Assembly: GCA_940671915.1 (NCBI GenBank)
Contig: CALNVZ010003432.1
Location: 5,144,253 to 5,208,252, forward strand
Direction: 5' to 3'
DNA from: Paracentrotus lividus
Taxonomy: Eukaryota; Echinodermata; Echinoidea; Camarodonta; Echinidae
Length of the DNA stretch: 64,000 nt
Positions 33,945 through 46,646 of the stretch are shown one piece after another (the stretch's first letter is position 1; each line of letters opens with the position of its first letter). The translations under genes were made by a program, and so were the position numbers. The notes beneath the pieces were generated by a model. The model worked only from the letters and a program-made list of their open reading frames with translations, was not told the DNA's origin and searched no databases.

Positions 33945-36830
33945 TATTTATTTTTTTTATTTACTTTATTTCGCATATTTATACAGGGTCACATGTTCAG
34001 CATAGCTGTTTGCAACAAGGCTCTGTACTTTGAATCGATTCAATAACAAAATGAACAAAACATGATATTAGATGAAATTGAGCATAGAGAGAATATAAAA
34101 AACAATTGAAATGGTCTATAACATGAACAACATAATTAATAAGATTGTGAACATTTACTCCTCCCCTAGCTTCCACCTGTATCTAACATATTGCACATTG
34201 TGTGAAAATCAAATAAGGATGTCGGTATTACAAGTGTGTAGCCCCCCCCCCTCAATCATATAATCAATTAGTTAACAGATTATTAAATGGCTAAGGATTG
34301 GCAAAACAGCATTTATCAAGTAAAAATTTCATTCAGTTATAGCTTACCAACAAATACAAATGTCTTCTAATAAAATTAAGTTTGACATTTTAAGTAATAT
34401 CAATAACACCATGAACAGTAACAGAATATTAGACTAAATTAAAAAAAAATAGAATTTAAGCAACTAAAAGAGGTAAAAACATGCACATAATATACACTAT
34501 CAATAAGATCTGTGCCATTTACTCCTCTCCAGCTTCCACTTGAAATCTATAATTGTACATAGTGTGAAAATCAAATAAGGAAGTCGTTATTACAAGTTGT
34601 TGCCCCCCCCGTCATATAATCAATTAGTTAACAGATTTAATAAGATTTTTAAAAATGGCTAAAGATTGGGCAAAACGGCATTCCGTCAGGTTAGAAGATT
34701 CCATTCAGTTATACCAATTACATACAAATGTTTCTGATAGAATTGAGTTTTACATTGAGGGCACGTAAAAAAAAACTCTGTTGGTGCTCGTGTCACGCGA
34801 GTTGAGACATCATCATTAAAAGTTAAATTTACTAACATACTGGGATGGTGCAATCCCACTTACACATTTTTACACCATGCATAAACCGATTTTTCTAAAC
34901 AATCTTTTAAAGAAGACCACGATGTTCGTAAAAACCTGTTCAGACGGAATTTCCCATGCTACCATCCACTTATATATATGCTGCTTCGCTTTGTTGAAGT
35001 GTGTTTTACACTTTTATTATTTGAGTCGATCTAGATGAACCATACAGTTGAACAGTATAATGCATGGGGGAGAACAAGCCCAAAATATAATCTCTTGATT
35101 GATCAGCTTTAAATATGTTACTTATTTCTTCTAAGATTCCAAAGTTTTTGTTTTTCATGGAAAACTTTTACTTACAAGGGCAACATGAGGTTTGAAATGT
35201 CAAAGATGGTCATCAATTGTTACACCCAGACATTATGTCTGGATACACATGCTAATAAAGTACCATTGACAATAACGACAATTGTTTATTTTGCAAGGTA
35301 TTCAATCGTTGTCTGGAACCAAGAAGCCTCACTTGGTTTTCTTATCATTTAACATTCATTTCTATTCCTGCGTGTCCATCATAAATTTCATTCATTCAAT
35401 GTTGAAGTGATTTTTCAACAATCTACAGTGTGTTACCATTGACATACAAAGTTGCATCGGTCGGGCGAACATGATAGCTGCCCTTCTAATACTAGATGCC
35501 ATATCATGAATATAAATTTGAATAAAAGAAGGTCCTAAAACGGAGCCCTTGTGGTACACTGTAGAAATTTGGCCTTTTCTCTTTGTAGTTTACCCCCTAT
35601 TTCTGTAACTTGATCTCTGTACAAAGTAATACTTAAACCATTTTTAATGCGTTTTCAGAGCATTCCCTAATTAGAGGAGTCAAGGCTTTTTAGCATATAC
35701 AATCAATGGATTTTACTGAATCGAATGCCTTACGCATGTAATAGAACGCTATACAATTGACCCTACAAATCTACATCTTCTGTCGACTTCATTTGCAAAT
35801 CATCAAACCTAACACAAAAGAGCATTCGCAGAATGCTTTGCCGTCTGAAACCAACTGACTTTCACAAGGAAATTAATACTAAGTAAATAGTGTCTTGAAG
35901 TGTTTTTGTATCCATTTCTCCAAAATTTTTGAAATAATCGCAACAACAGAGAATATAGGGGCGATAATTTCATATAGTAAGACCGATCACCACTCTTCAA
36001 AAATGTCGAATTTTTCGCCAACCAACACCATGCTTTAAGGGAAAGTGGCCCTTTATTAACATAGGAGAAATAAATATATGAACTATAGAACTTCTATTAA
36101 GCTTTGTTGCATAGTATTTATAATTTTAAACATTTTTACAGAAATATCATCAGGTCCTGTTTTGCCTTCCTTTAATAGAAAGGCTTGTCTATTTTCTTGA
36201 CAACAAAGTCGTTAAGTTACCGGGGAAAATCAAAAGTGTCATGACTATTACAGTCCCTGCTGGCCAACTAAACAATCGTGTCTGACATCTGACATGAAAG
36301 TTTCACCGACACCTTCATTTGGCATTTCTAGTAATTCCGATACACAGTCAATAAAAAATCGTAAGCTTTTCAGCAATGATATCAGGTTGATCAATTTCAA
36401 CATTGTTAATGTTTAATTTAACGGAAGCTTGTCCTGTGTTAGAAGACAATTGTTTTTGTTGTGTTAGAAGACAATTGTTTTAATTTTAGAATGACCATGT
36501 CATGACTGGTGTTGATATGGTGAATCTTGTTTATCGAAAACAATGATTTGTCTTTCATGTGAAACGTGATCACCAAGATTTTCATTTTCCTCTCAGGTTT
36601 AATTTTCTAAGCACGTATTGTCACATTTATACGAGATCCTATAAAACAGGCAATAAGTATTTCTTAAAATAATCTGCCTCTGTTGTCGAAAAGCCTCTGT
36701 CTCAAGTGCCATCTTACGTCCTTATTCTTTGAAATTTTAAGTCCCCTTCTAACAAACTTTGGTTAAGCTGGTCAGAGACCTGCCCGTTGATTTTAGTAGC
36801 TCTCTCCAGTTGAATTATATAATTTATACT
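33945..36830 (-). mobile_element. Decayed LINE (non-LTR retrotransposon, Jockey/CR1-like) relic
   Basis: Minus-strand translation gives reverse-transcriptase landmarks in the right order. TGPDDISVKMFK (near 36130-36165) corresponds to the usual GPDGI block. STFLKSGDRSYYM (about 35983-36010) matches the KSGDR-NYRPIS region. SVPQG at 35545-35560, followed one frame over by SVLGPSFIQIYIHDMA, matches VPQGSVLGPLLFLIYINDL. ATLYVNGNTL at 35428-35456 sits where the (Y/F)ADD box should be, but the catalytic aspartates are gone. Stops and frameshifts are numerous, so it is inactive. The 3' side holds a ~360-bp direct duplication (about 34020-34370 and 34385-34740), and the end is A/T-rich near 33945-33985 with AAATAAA-like repeats. 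The 5' boundary is uncertain. Confidence 0.72.
34020..34740. repeat. Direct duplication in the LINE 3' region
   Basis: Two copies about 360 bp apart share TTTACTCCTC, GTGTGAAAATCAAATAAGGA, CATATAATCAATTAGTTAAC and ATGGCTAA-GATTGG-CAAAAC in order, with many small differences. Confidence 0.8.
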
Positions 36831-37985
36831 CTTTCAATAATATACGATTGCGCTTTGATTTCGTGGTTTTCTTAAAGCAATTTCATGTTAATGTAATAAA
36901 GTGAAGCTTTAAACAATCCCACCGTGTAAAGATATAAATCAGTTTATTAGATGATGGACATAATTACAAAGAGAATGATAATGAGGGTGAAAAACTAGTA
37001 TGAATATGCTGTTTTGAATATGTTAATGAATGAAACCATGCAATCGAGGAGTATTTATGTTAAATAGATTGATTTAAATGACATTTGTGACTTAAGAATC
37101 TGGTCAAATAAGAGGGGTACTGACGTGAAATTTGAACAAATTGCTTTGCAATAGATGGAATGGGTATTTTCTCGATTAATTCTTCAGACACTCTTTCTTA
37201 TTTGCTATGTTATAGGAAGTAGATTATAAAGGTCTGATGGAATTGTTTGCGGTTATTTTATTCAATAATTGAAGAGTGCATTAATCCTTATAAGCCTTTC
37301 AATGACCACTCACACTCTCAACTACAGCTCCTGACACCCCGATCGATGTCATCATCTCCAAATTTTACTTGTATGGAGAAAGAACTAAATACAAAAATGG
37401 CGGATTTAGTCCTCACACGGAGTCTGTATTCCGGATTCACTCACGCGTATGTAATACCACATATTGCACCAAACAATATTGACGAACGAAACACATTTCA
37501 ACAAACTTAAATCGACAGGACTGCTAGCTACTTCTATGTTTATCGATTTGTTTTTAGACTCATCTTGGAGAAAGGCTTCTTTAGATCGCGTGAAAATGCC
37601 AAAGCATCTTAATCCCTGGATAGGCGTTTCAATCAATGGCAGAATTTAAATAATGTGTGTATCTATTCTAATACCAGAGTGGCACATGCTTATGATACTT
37701 GTATAAAACACATTGATAGGGATTTTTCATTTTACCTGTCTCTTAAACATGTTAATTTTTTTTACACACGATTTTTATTTTAATGATGGTAGTCGTATAT
37801 TCATGAAATTGTTTAATTAACTTTGTGTATCAACAAAAAGCTGAAGTAAATGTCTTTCCTTGCTGACAAGAGAGAAAGATGAAGATGATGATGGACAGCA
37901 TCTGTAGAGCACCATTTATCTGCCAAAACATTCAAAGGCGCCTATGTATAAAATGTATTATATATATATATAATGTCTATATATC
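36831..37985. other. Stretch without recognised gene
   Basis: Overlapping frames of 60-87 residues at 37247-37649 on both strands are only slightly GC-richer than their surroundings. No domain is recognised. Confidence 0.35.
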
Positions 37986-37987
37986 TT

Positions 37988-38001
37988 TCGAGAGAGAGAG
38001 G

Positions 38002-38036
<35 letters not shown>

Positions 38037-38042
38037 GGAGAA
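37988..38042. repeat. (GA)n-G(n) microsatellite
   Basis: GAGAGA run passing into a G12 run and GGAGAAAA. Confidence 0.93.
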
Positions 38043-39104
38043 AATGATCGAGAATGATCGATCTAGAATAGAGCATGTCAAATAGAGAAGGGTGGAGTTA
38101 ACAATTATACAGATGTAATTCTCCAACTGCTACACAATTTTCCTTTTCGGCAAACTCAGAAACTTTCGCAATAATATTCTTTTTTGTTTACCCCAAAATG
38201 TACTAAAAAAGAACACAAAGCAGTGTAAACTTAATGACAATTGAGTGGAGACGACTCTACCGGGTTGTTTAGTTAAGAATGTTTGGGGCAAAGCCTAACG
38301 CCCTAAAATGTACCTCTTTAGTAAGTGATTGCTTTTTGACTTATCATACTTCACACGGAAATATCACTTGTTAAATGACTTCGGTCGCACTCACAACTTT
38401 CTTTCACTAGATCACGCTACTTTCACTTTTACCTACTATTTATTCAAGTCGCATACGATTTCATTTGCATGGTTTGGGTTTTTAATTTTCTACCTTTCCG
38501 GATCTCCTCTTTTCAATCTGGTTAATATTTTTCATTAAAAATCAGAAAATAACCCCGCAAACGAAATGTTTATCTTCCCCCTCATTTTACCAGCAATGTT
38601 CGTTTGATGTGTTCTTCCTTACCTTATTGTTTAAACGGACATGAGGCCTGAAAAAGGGGGATTTTTTTGGTGCTCTTAAGTAGTTTAATATCCTGCCTTT
38701 ATTACTTCCTCTCTTTATACTAAGTTCATTCTCCCGCCTTCACACGCTCACCCACATCGGTGAACACACTTCCTCGCGCACACACACACGCGCGACGCAC
38801 AATACTTCGTAAGTATAGATTTCGTGAGAGGAGTTTTTATCTCTCTATATTTCTCCCTCTCTCTCACCCCCACCTTCTCTTTTACTTACTCATCTTTCTT
38901 AATGATGTTCTTCTTTCGTACTAGGAATGTATGGTGCCAATCAAATCTATTCATTGAATGTGGTTAGTATACATTTTGGTTGAGTGATCGGAATATATAC
39001 AACGGAAGGATTTTCAAATTGAAAGGGAATCCTTTCCGATACAGACTTGATGGAGTAAGGCCGTGCTTATAAACCCATATTCACGCTGTCTCTAAGGTGA
39101 CGAG

Positions 39105-39149
<45 letters not shown>

Positions 39150-39270
39150 ACACACACACATACACACACACACCATTCTCACCCTATCCCACACACCCGC
39201 ACACACACACCCTCATATATACATATAAACACACACACACACACACTCACACTCACACATACAACCTTCA
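39105..39270. repeat. (CA)n microsatellite
   Basis: Two long CACACA runs (39107-39172 and 39195-39255) with CCC, TAC and TCA interruptions. The Val/Cys-rich minus frame over it is an artefact. Confidence 0.95.
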
Positions 39271-39520
39271 CACCTAACAATGTCCTACACACGCACTCAA
39301 AAACACAAACATACCCACACCCACACTCGAATATAACGTTTTGCATTTTAAGGAGGATATAGGATTCTATGTTGCAAACGCGTTTATCTAACAAAATAAG
39401 TCACTACTTTCGGCCCATACTGGCCATCCATGACATTAAGTATTTGGATAGGCCTACATTTAAAGATGTAAATATGGCGTTGTTAACCGATATACCTGTT
39501 GACTAGCTTTGGTATGCGAA

Positions 39521-39535
39521 GTTTATAAAAATGGC
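39521..39535 (+). promoter_or_regulatory. TATA-like box upstream of the signal-peptide exon
   Basis: GTTTATAAAAATGGCGCC is a good TATA match about 690 bp upstream of the start codon at 40217. Without transcript data the link to that exon is only plausible. Confidence 0.25.
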
Positions 39536-40216
39536 GCCAAACCACGTATTAGGGTTTGTGTTGGGAATATCGAAACAGCGAAATGTGCGTTAATCTGACA
39601 TTTAAAAAAAGAATCATTCTAAAAGTCTGTAAAACACAATGTCATGTATACTTGGTTGACTTGTTAAATAGTTACATGTTTTGTTTAGTTTTCATGTGAA
39701 ATATTGCCAGAAATATTTCAGACACTGTCATTGGCTGAAAGTCGAACTTTTTCCCCTAACATACATAGAAACAAGAATGTTTATCTATGTTTGGGGTTGA
39801 AATGCCCTCAAGTTTAGGGGGTTGGTGCCTTTAGTACGATTTTGGAAACCATTAACCAACGTGCCTGTGTACTCTCCCAACAGGATTACCATTCACATCG
39901 AGGTCGAAGAGGTTCTATTATACCGCTGAGTCAGGCTTTATCGCCCCCTTAACAGCAGCATCAACAGTCATCACCGAATACAGGTCGGCTCTTTTCTTTG
40001 GTCTTTTCATCGCCTCCAGCTCCCATCCACACAAGCAACCAGCTCGACCCCTTTTTCACACATCACTCTGAAACAGAAACTTTCTTGAGGAAAACATAGA
40101 AATTAGTTCCGAGATAGATAATGAGAAGAAATCAGCGCTCAGGTAACTGATATATCCGGTGAGGAATAACTGAAGATCACTTTAGAGACTAAAAGACGAA
40201 AAATAAGGAATTAAAA

Positions 40217-40375
40217 ATGCGTGTGATCGGTTGTGGTGAGTTTGTGACGAGTATTTTGATGTGGTTCATCGTACTCCTCATCACACACGTGGTCGAACCT
40301 GGAGTCATTGGATCGAGATCGAATAGGAAGCAGTCCTTACCATCACAAGATGATCTTTCACAGCAACAGGCAATG
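40217..40375 (+). CDS. First coding exon of a putative secreted or membrane protein
   Basis: The 53 codons begin with ATG in a moderate context (AAAAATGC) and end at a good donor, CAGGCAATG|GTAAAT, in phase 0. Residues about 10-30 form a hydrophobic core (FVTSILMWFIVLLITHVV), followed by a small-residue region around GVIGS where signal peptidase could cut. The exon then turns hydrophilic and basic to Gln-rich (SRSNRKQSLPSQDDLSQQQ). That is the usual layout of an N-terminal signal-peptide exon. The ~300 bp upstream are less AT-rich and stop-containing, as a 5' UTR would be, and include a short upstream ATG. I cannot find the next exon with confidence and do not recognise the family. A single-pass membrane protein is an alternative. 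Confidence 0.5.
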
Positions 40376-40379
40376 GTAA

Positions 40380-41687
40380 ATATGAAATTATATTTTACGT
40401 GTAATAGTTAATACTCGATGTGTTAATTTATTTGAAAATTGTGTATTTTTCGTTAGAAGAGACTACATATATTTATTTTGATCTTAATTATATACAAAAT
40501 CTCTTATGGTGAATAAATCTATACAGATGATTCTGCTGAAATAAGTGCCTTATTTGAGTTAAATCATAAAAAAATAATATTTTATATTTTTTTTCGAAAT
40601 ACTACCTACGATTTTTTTTGTGATTTAAAAAAAAATTTATTTGTAAAATGGTATAAATGATATTATTGTTTGAAGACTTTTAATACAATATTTTCATTCG
40701 CTTTGTCTTAGCAAATTTTTCCATATGACCAAACTACTAGATCAATGACACCCATTACATGGCTAAAAATATTAAAATACAGAAACGAATTGAATTGAAT
40801 ATATTTATTGTCCATTTGGAAATTCTTTTCACATCGGATTCACAGATAATAGAAAATACATTGACAGTAGAATATAATTCATTGATAACTGACACTGAAA
40901 AAATTACTTCCTTACAGTTATAGTCATTATTATCATGCAACGTCCACTCACTTGTAATATTGAAAGGTTATTAGTTATTAAACATTAAAAAAAAATGAAA
41001 TTCCAAGCGCTGATCTCTATAAATCCATTAGAATTTTTTTTTAAAGAATTCCGTACAAAATTATAAACAGTTTTTTTTTCAAATGTACCTGAAATCGGAA
41101 AAATGATGAAAAATAGTTTACCGCAAGCTTTTCGTATTGCAAAAAAAAAAAATAATAATAAAATTAAAATAAACAAAATAAATGAAAAAAATTGAACATT
41201 GCATTTAACGACTCTTTTCTTTCAAATAACAATGATGAAGGAAAGTATTTGTATTTCAATTACCAGAAATGAAAATAAATTAATATTCAAGACAGAAAGA
41301 CACACTATTACAAACGGAGACAACCTCCAACAGTCTTCCTATATGACTTAAATTAAAATTAATTAATTGGAATTAAATAATAATTTCTGCAACTTCATTG
41401 CAAAATCATTTAAAAATTTGAAGAAAAAAAAAAAAGCCGGAAAAAAAAAAAGGAAAAAGAAAATTAAAAAGGAAAAGCCACAAGGCTGTATATTTGGGGA
41501 CAATCTTTCCGGTGACAAGTTTTCCGTTTATTTGTATAAGTTGATAAGTTTTCTGTCCTTAGCAATTTTTCTATCGAGTTCATATAAAATATTTGTCATG
41601 TATGAAGAAAGTGTTTTTAAAGATCTCCAAAAATATCAACAGTAACATTAATTTTGATAATCCTTATGTAAAAAAGACGAAAAAAAC

Positions 41688-41718
<31 letters not shown>

Positions 41719-42510
41719 CACACATAGATCATCTGAATGTGTGCAAATAACTACCCCGTGCTTTCTTTTCCAGCAAAAGGTATGAGAAGTACCATTCCGA
41801 AAATAAAATTTGTGTAAACTAAGCGTTGCATTTGTATATTGGCCAATTAAAATGAAAAAAAGTCCTCGGCATATGATGGGACCTGGGAATATAATTACAA
41901 TAAAAATATTCATGTCAGATAGATATCTTCACAAATGTGTTACAAATAAACATTTAATCCCACCAGGGTTGATTCAGGGCAACAACGTTTAAGCGACCCA
42001 CGACAGAAAACCCACTCTAACACATTATGATGATTCTTGTGTTATGAATTGCAATTTATCATTTTGTCGTGACATTTAATTGAAACATAAGGCGTCTGAC
42101 TAAAATAGGTAATAGAACACCATAAGGTTATTAATACAATACAAAATGGAGTGATCTCAAATACCAATATAAAAAGCGAGAACGGCAAAGTAAAACCATC
42201 TTTTGTCACATTTTTTCCCCATTTTGACGGGCTTACCACCAGTACAATGACGCAGCAGTTATGTTTTTAGGGAGAAAGGGCATCATTACCTATCATCTAC
42301 CCTATTACCTTCCAACAAAAAGGGCTTGACCCATTTCGTTTTCCTGTACAAACCTTTAATACTCATGAATGCAGCACATGAGCTGCTTTTTTATCAATTT
42401 GGAATTATCTCCACCTCGTTTCACGGTCATCCCTTCAGCTAAACCTACGATCGATGCCATAAAGATAATTGTTATGCGATAATCAATCCCCACTCGAGAC
42501 TCTATACATT
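40380..42510. other. Very AT-rich stretch, probable intron of the signal-peptide gene
   Basis: It follows the donor at 40376 and has no recognisable coding block. The Lys-rich frame at 41367-41645 is A-run low complexity. Confidence 0.4.
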
Positions 42511-42885
42511 TCCCTTGTCAGTAAAAAACGGTTTCACCAGTTTTCCCTTATTATTTCACCACCGTCTGTTTCCATATCCCCGTCTCTCTCCCTCATTTCC
42601 GCCTTACTTTTTTCATTTTTCTATACCTCTGCGTGAGACTCAACATTTAGAAAAACTTTCTCCGACTGAAAACATTAATCATAGCAATTTAAGTAAAAGT
42701 GGGCAATCTATTATCGCATCTTTGGACGACCCTCAGCGCAGCTCGGTCATTAGTGTCGGACCGGTTGCGACACAAAACCGACGAAAGCAGAATCCTTTCA
42801 ATCCCACTCTCTCCATCGCTCGTGACCATATCAACAATAGTATGAGGACAAACGAATCGTCAAGCACCTCACCCGTCCACCGGAG

Positions 42886-42900
42886 CGCTTATAAATAGGC
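42886..42900 (+). promoter_or_regulatory. Candidate TATA box
   Basis: GCGCTTATAAATAGG is a near-consensus TATA box at the end of a short, relatively CpG-rich segment (about 42715-42890) in AT-rich DNA. A transcript starting around 42920 would run on the plus strand. No gene downstream is identified. Confidence 0.3.
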
Positions 42901-43079
42901 GTGTTTACAACTTGCGAATGACTTTTTATTTCGAAATCATACAAATGTACTCCACTGGCGGTGTACAGTGACATCGTTTCATTATATCCTCTTTCATCAA
43001 TGAGCTTCTGTCAGGCACTATCTTTGCTCAAGGCCTATATATATATGCATGCTAAATTGCGGCCAAAGTCGCTGGAAAC

Positions 43080-43180
43080 ATAAGAGATACCCCTTTTTTT
43101 TGGGGGGGGGGGCAAAGTATGACTGGCCTCGGGGTGTATACCAGTACCACAAAAAAAAAAAAAAAAAAAAAAAAAAAGGA
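43080..43180. repeat. Homopolymer cluster (T, G and A runs)
   Basis: T9, G10 and A27 runs lie close together, a typical fragile or hard-to-assemble spot. Confidence 0.9.
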
Positions 43181-44775
43181 GAAAGAAACTTCCATGTCAG
43201 TTGACACCTATATAGAAAAGCAGCTCCCAGAGTCCATTTCAGTAGGTTGAAGAGAAAACATTTCTCCTGGCGCCTATTTCAGGGTCGCTTTTCATATCCA
43301 ATCTAATAATGGAAATGTTTCCGAGCGTTTACATTTACCGTAGGGCAGTTTAAAAATGTGCATGGAAGTATGTACTCGAATGCTGTGGTCCTTTTATTTT
43401 CTTTTAAATGCAGACCACTTGGTGTCCCGATGTTCATTTTGTTCGGTCAGGTAATGAGGTAAAATTACACAATACAGAAAAAAAAAACCCGAGTAAACGT
43501 TTGTGTACGTCAGGGGTCACCTGGAGTCAGAGACAGTTTAACAACAGTCGTCAGAACTTCTAAAACTAATAACTTGTACATTAATTGATATTATATGTAG
43601 ATATAGTGTGTGTGTGTGGGGGGGGGTGTAATCATATTTAAATGAAACATTCCGCAAGATAAAGAAATGTTTAACAACTGCTTCCCGACAACATTCTAGT
43701 ATTGCCATGTTACCGACAACCATGACAACATTGATTTCTTCCTGTGATTGTAGGCCTATTCCAACTTGGCCCGTTTCACGACCGCAAAGTCTAGTCCTAC
43801 ATTTCCCATACAAATAAATAATTTAATAAATACATAAATATATATAAACAAATAAATAAAAAAAGAACAAAACTGTGCTTCTGGTAGAATTGATAGAAGA
43901 TACAATTTAAGTGAAATATGTGTAAAAGTAAAATGAAATCACACACCTTGCTTGTGTTTCCTTGGATATACCTTGCTATGGATCTCCATACCATTAGTGA
44001 TGACAACGTAAAAATGTTCACAAACTTCTAACTGTTTATTAAAATTTTCTCAAATTTGCATCAATCTGTTTCTTTGATATCTATGTGTTATACGTGTTAA
44101 CGGGTGCCCAGGGTTTCATTCTCCTTTAATGACAAATAAGGACTGATCGAGGCCTATGTACCCTATGCTGAGTTCTTTTGTCATGTTCGTACCGGGGGAA
44201 TAAGTGAACCCTCCCGAGACCACCGAAGTTGAAGAAAGTAAAGGCTAAAGGAAAAAAAAAAATGTCCAACAAAAGTGCCTTCATGTACTCAAAGACGAGA
44301 CTTTTTATTATAAGGAATAACTAATGACCCCTTTTGCTCCGTGTTTCCTTTTTTCGTCTTAATAATCTTTGATGTCAGTCTTCTATAAAAGTCCCTGTTT
44401 ATTAAAATTGTAAATATACAATGAACTACTTTAAGACTGTGCAGGCGTATAGGGACAAAAAAATAATAAGAATTTATTCATGATGTTTTATTTAACTGTT
44501 TCATTCCTTTCTGTCCGTTACTATTCAATTTAATTGATTTCTATAGCGATATGAGCAATCATGTACCCACCCATTGCATTTCCATGAATATGTGTGTCTG
44601 ATGTGGCGGTGACCTTATAAAAGACACACTCAACCCCTTCGATAACATAATCATCAATCTCTCATTACAATGACACATTCAGGATGTATGATATTTTGTC
44701 TTCACGTCGCAAATACGTCAGCCTCTATCCAGTGAGCACGTTCTTTGACTCTGTTGTTAGTGTTGGCTGAGATCA

Positions 44776-46600
44776 ATGTGGTGCTCCCATAATGCATCTT
44801 GAGAGAAGCACTCTGTGTTTGATTGCGAATATACGTGTCTGCATGAGTCATCGTGTAACGGTTGAATATAGGGAACTCTGCAGGATAAGCGGCGCTGAGT
44901 AGACATCGGGTAGTTGTCAGGCAGCACCTCACCTTTTCATGTCGTATGCGGTTACCTATGGAATGAAAAAGATGGAGAGATCATACAGTCATAATGCACA
45001 AACATCTACTGTCTTAATGCTGTTTATGGTTCACATTGTTAGTATGGTGAAGACACTGTTGAGAAAGTGGACGGTGAAAGTAGATTGATGTTTTTTCAGA
45101 CTGACCACAGGTGAACGTTCAATTGATCCGAAGACATTTTAACACTCTAAATGTACATCTTCAATTGCAATCTATTTTTTGTACTACGAAACTACAAATT
45201 GGACTAAGATTATTTATAAAAGTATATCTACTTGTACCCTTTAGAATTGGATAGACATCGGTAAAAGGTATACAGGTAAGCTAGATGTATCACTGCTCAA
45301 GAAAGACCATTTTCTGCGTGTTCCTACTTTGTCTTTCATAATTGCAAAAATTGGTTGTATTTCCTTTGAATTTTCGTTCAAATTTAATATGATAAGGGAT
45401 TCTACTTGTCTCTTTTTGAAGAAGTATACTTAATTTATTCCTTCCGATCGTAATAGGCGATCGATATTGTCGGGATTCTAGTGTTGATCCTGGTTTAGCT
45501 TGGCATTGAGATGAGTCGGCATTGGCAGACCAATTTCACCCATTCTATGTTGTCGTGTAAACTGCTGCTTGTTGTTTAGAATTCAGTATTGTTTCCTATT
45601 ATGAGATGGAAAAAAGATGGTTTCAACATGATCGGACTGACTTCTGCAAGAAGTTTGTAGAAACTGAGGCAAGTAAACATAATATTTTAGACTTGATATC
45701 AAAAGGTTTTGTTGTAATTGCAACAGAGAAATAAGCCATCTGGTGAACATTGTAGAATGTATTTGCACCTATATGCAGTTCCAAACAGTTAAGAATTTTT
45801 GGAAATTAAGAGGAGTTCAAAGGAACTCATGATTTATATAACAATGAGTGTTTTTTTTTCTATCAATTGACAGGTAGGTTTACAAAAGTATCTCCGGCGC
45901 CCTATTCATGAACCTTGTTGTTATTGCAGAGGAGTTTGGGTGTATTGACAGAATATACATTACATAGTTTTAATTCTTTTTTGTGGCTGGCACAGCGTTT
46001 CATATACAAGGGGATTGTGTCAATGGCATATTTTGGCATCTCTTGAGTGGCATTGGAAATGAGTAACCACCTTATTAAAGAAGTTACATTTCGTCCCTTG
46101 GTTATCAACGTTTTGGACCACAGGCATCCAGGTCGTCTGGTACATCTCGGTTAAGCGATTTACTCAGTTCTGCTTTCCGGCTGCCGTATTTCCCACTCAT
46201 GGAGTTACGTACCCCATCCAACTGCTTCGGGAAGTAGGTGTGTAGGTCCAACCGGCTTATGGAGCTCAGCTCATCCTCATAACCCGTGTCAAGGTGAGTT
46301 TTGCATGTACTGAATAAGATAAATCATGGTATTAGCAAGTGGTAAAAGGGAAGACATTTGGAAATGAAGACGATCGAAGAATGAGATTTTGATTTTGTAT
46401 CATTTATCATTGCAGATCTCTTTGTACAATCTACTGAAATCTATAAATCTCGGTTGTTTAGATAAACATTAGATGAGCTTTCAATGATTTCTTGTTGTGC
46501 TGTGTTTACATCTGGTCTCTAAATTTGTTACAAAATAAATAAACCGTCATCTAATTACAATTAATGGATAACTAGTTTACATGATTGGAGGTTAATCGGC
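44776..46600. repeat. Copy A of a ~1.85-kb near-identical direct duplication
   Basis: This segment aligns throughout with 46647-48525, at an offset of about 1871 bp near the start. The two copies share order and most sequence, differing chiefly by one- and two-base indels and a few substitutions. The left side, minus strand, 44702-44945, is open in two frames and flanked by an acceptor-like CATTCCATAG, so an exon may lie here. The indels between copies make the correct frame undecidable. Confidence 0.85.
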
Positions 46601-46621
46601 GTCTGTTTAGATAATGGAACG

Positions 46622-46646
46622 NNNNNNNNNNNNNNNNNNNNNNNNN
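46622..46646. other. Assembly gap of exactly 25 N
   Basis: The gap separates the two copies of the 1.85-kb duplication. A fixed 25-N length is the placeholder that some long-read gap-filling tools leave where an overfilled gap is not closed. Confidence 0.97.

Noticed and set aside
42515-42898. 127-residue open frame (plus)
   Set aside because: No recognised domain, AT/Pro/Phe low-complexity start and a TATA box overlapping its end. Better read as upstream regulatory sequence than a gene.
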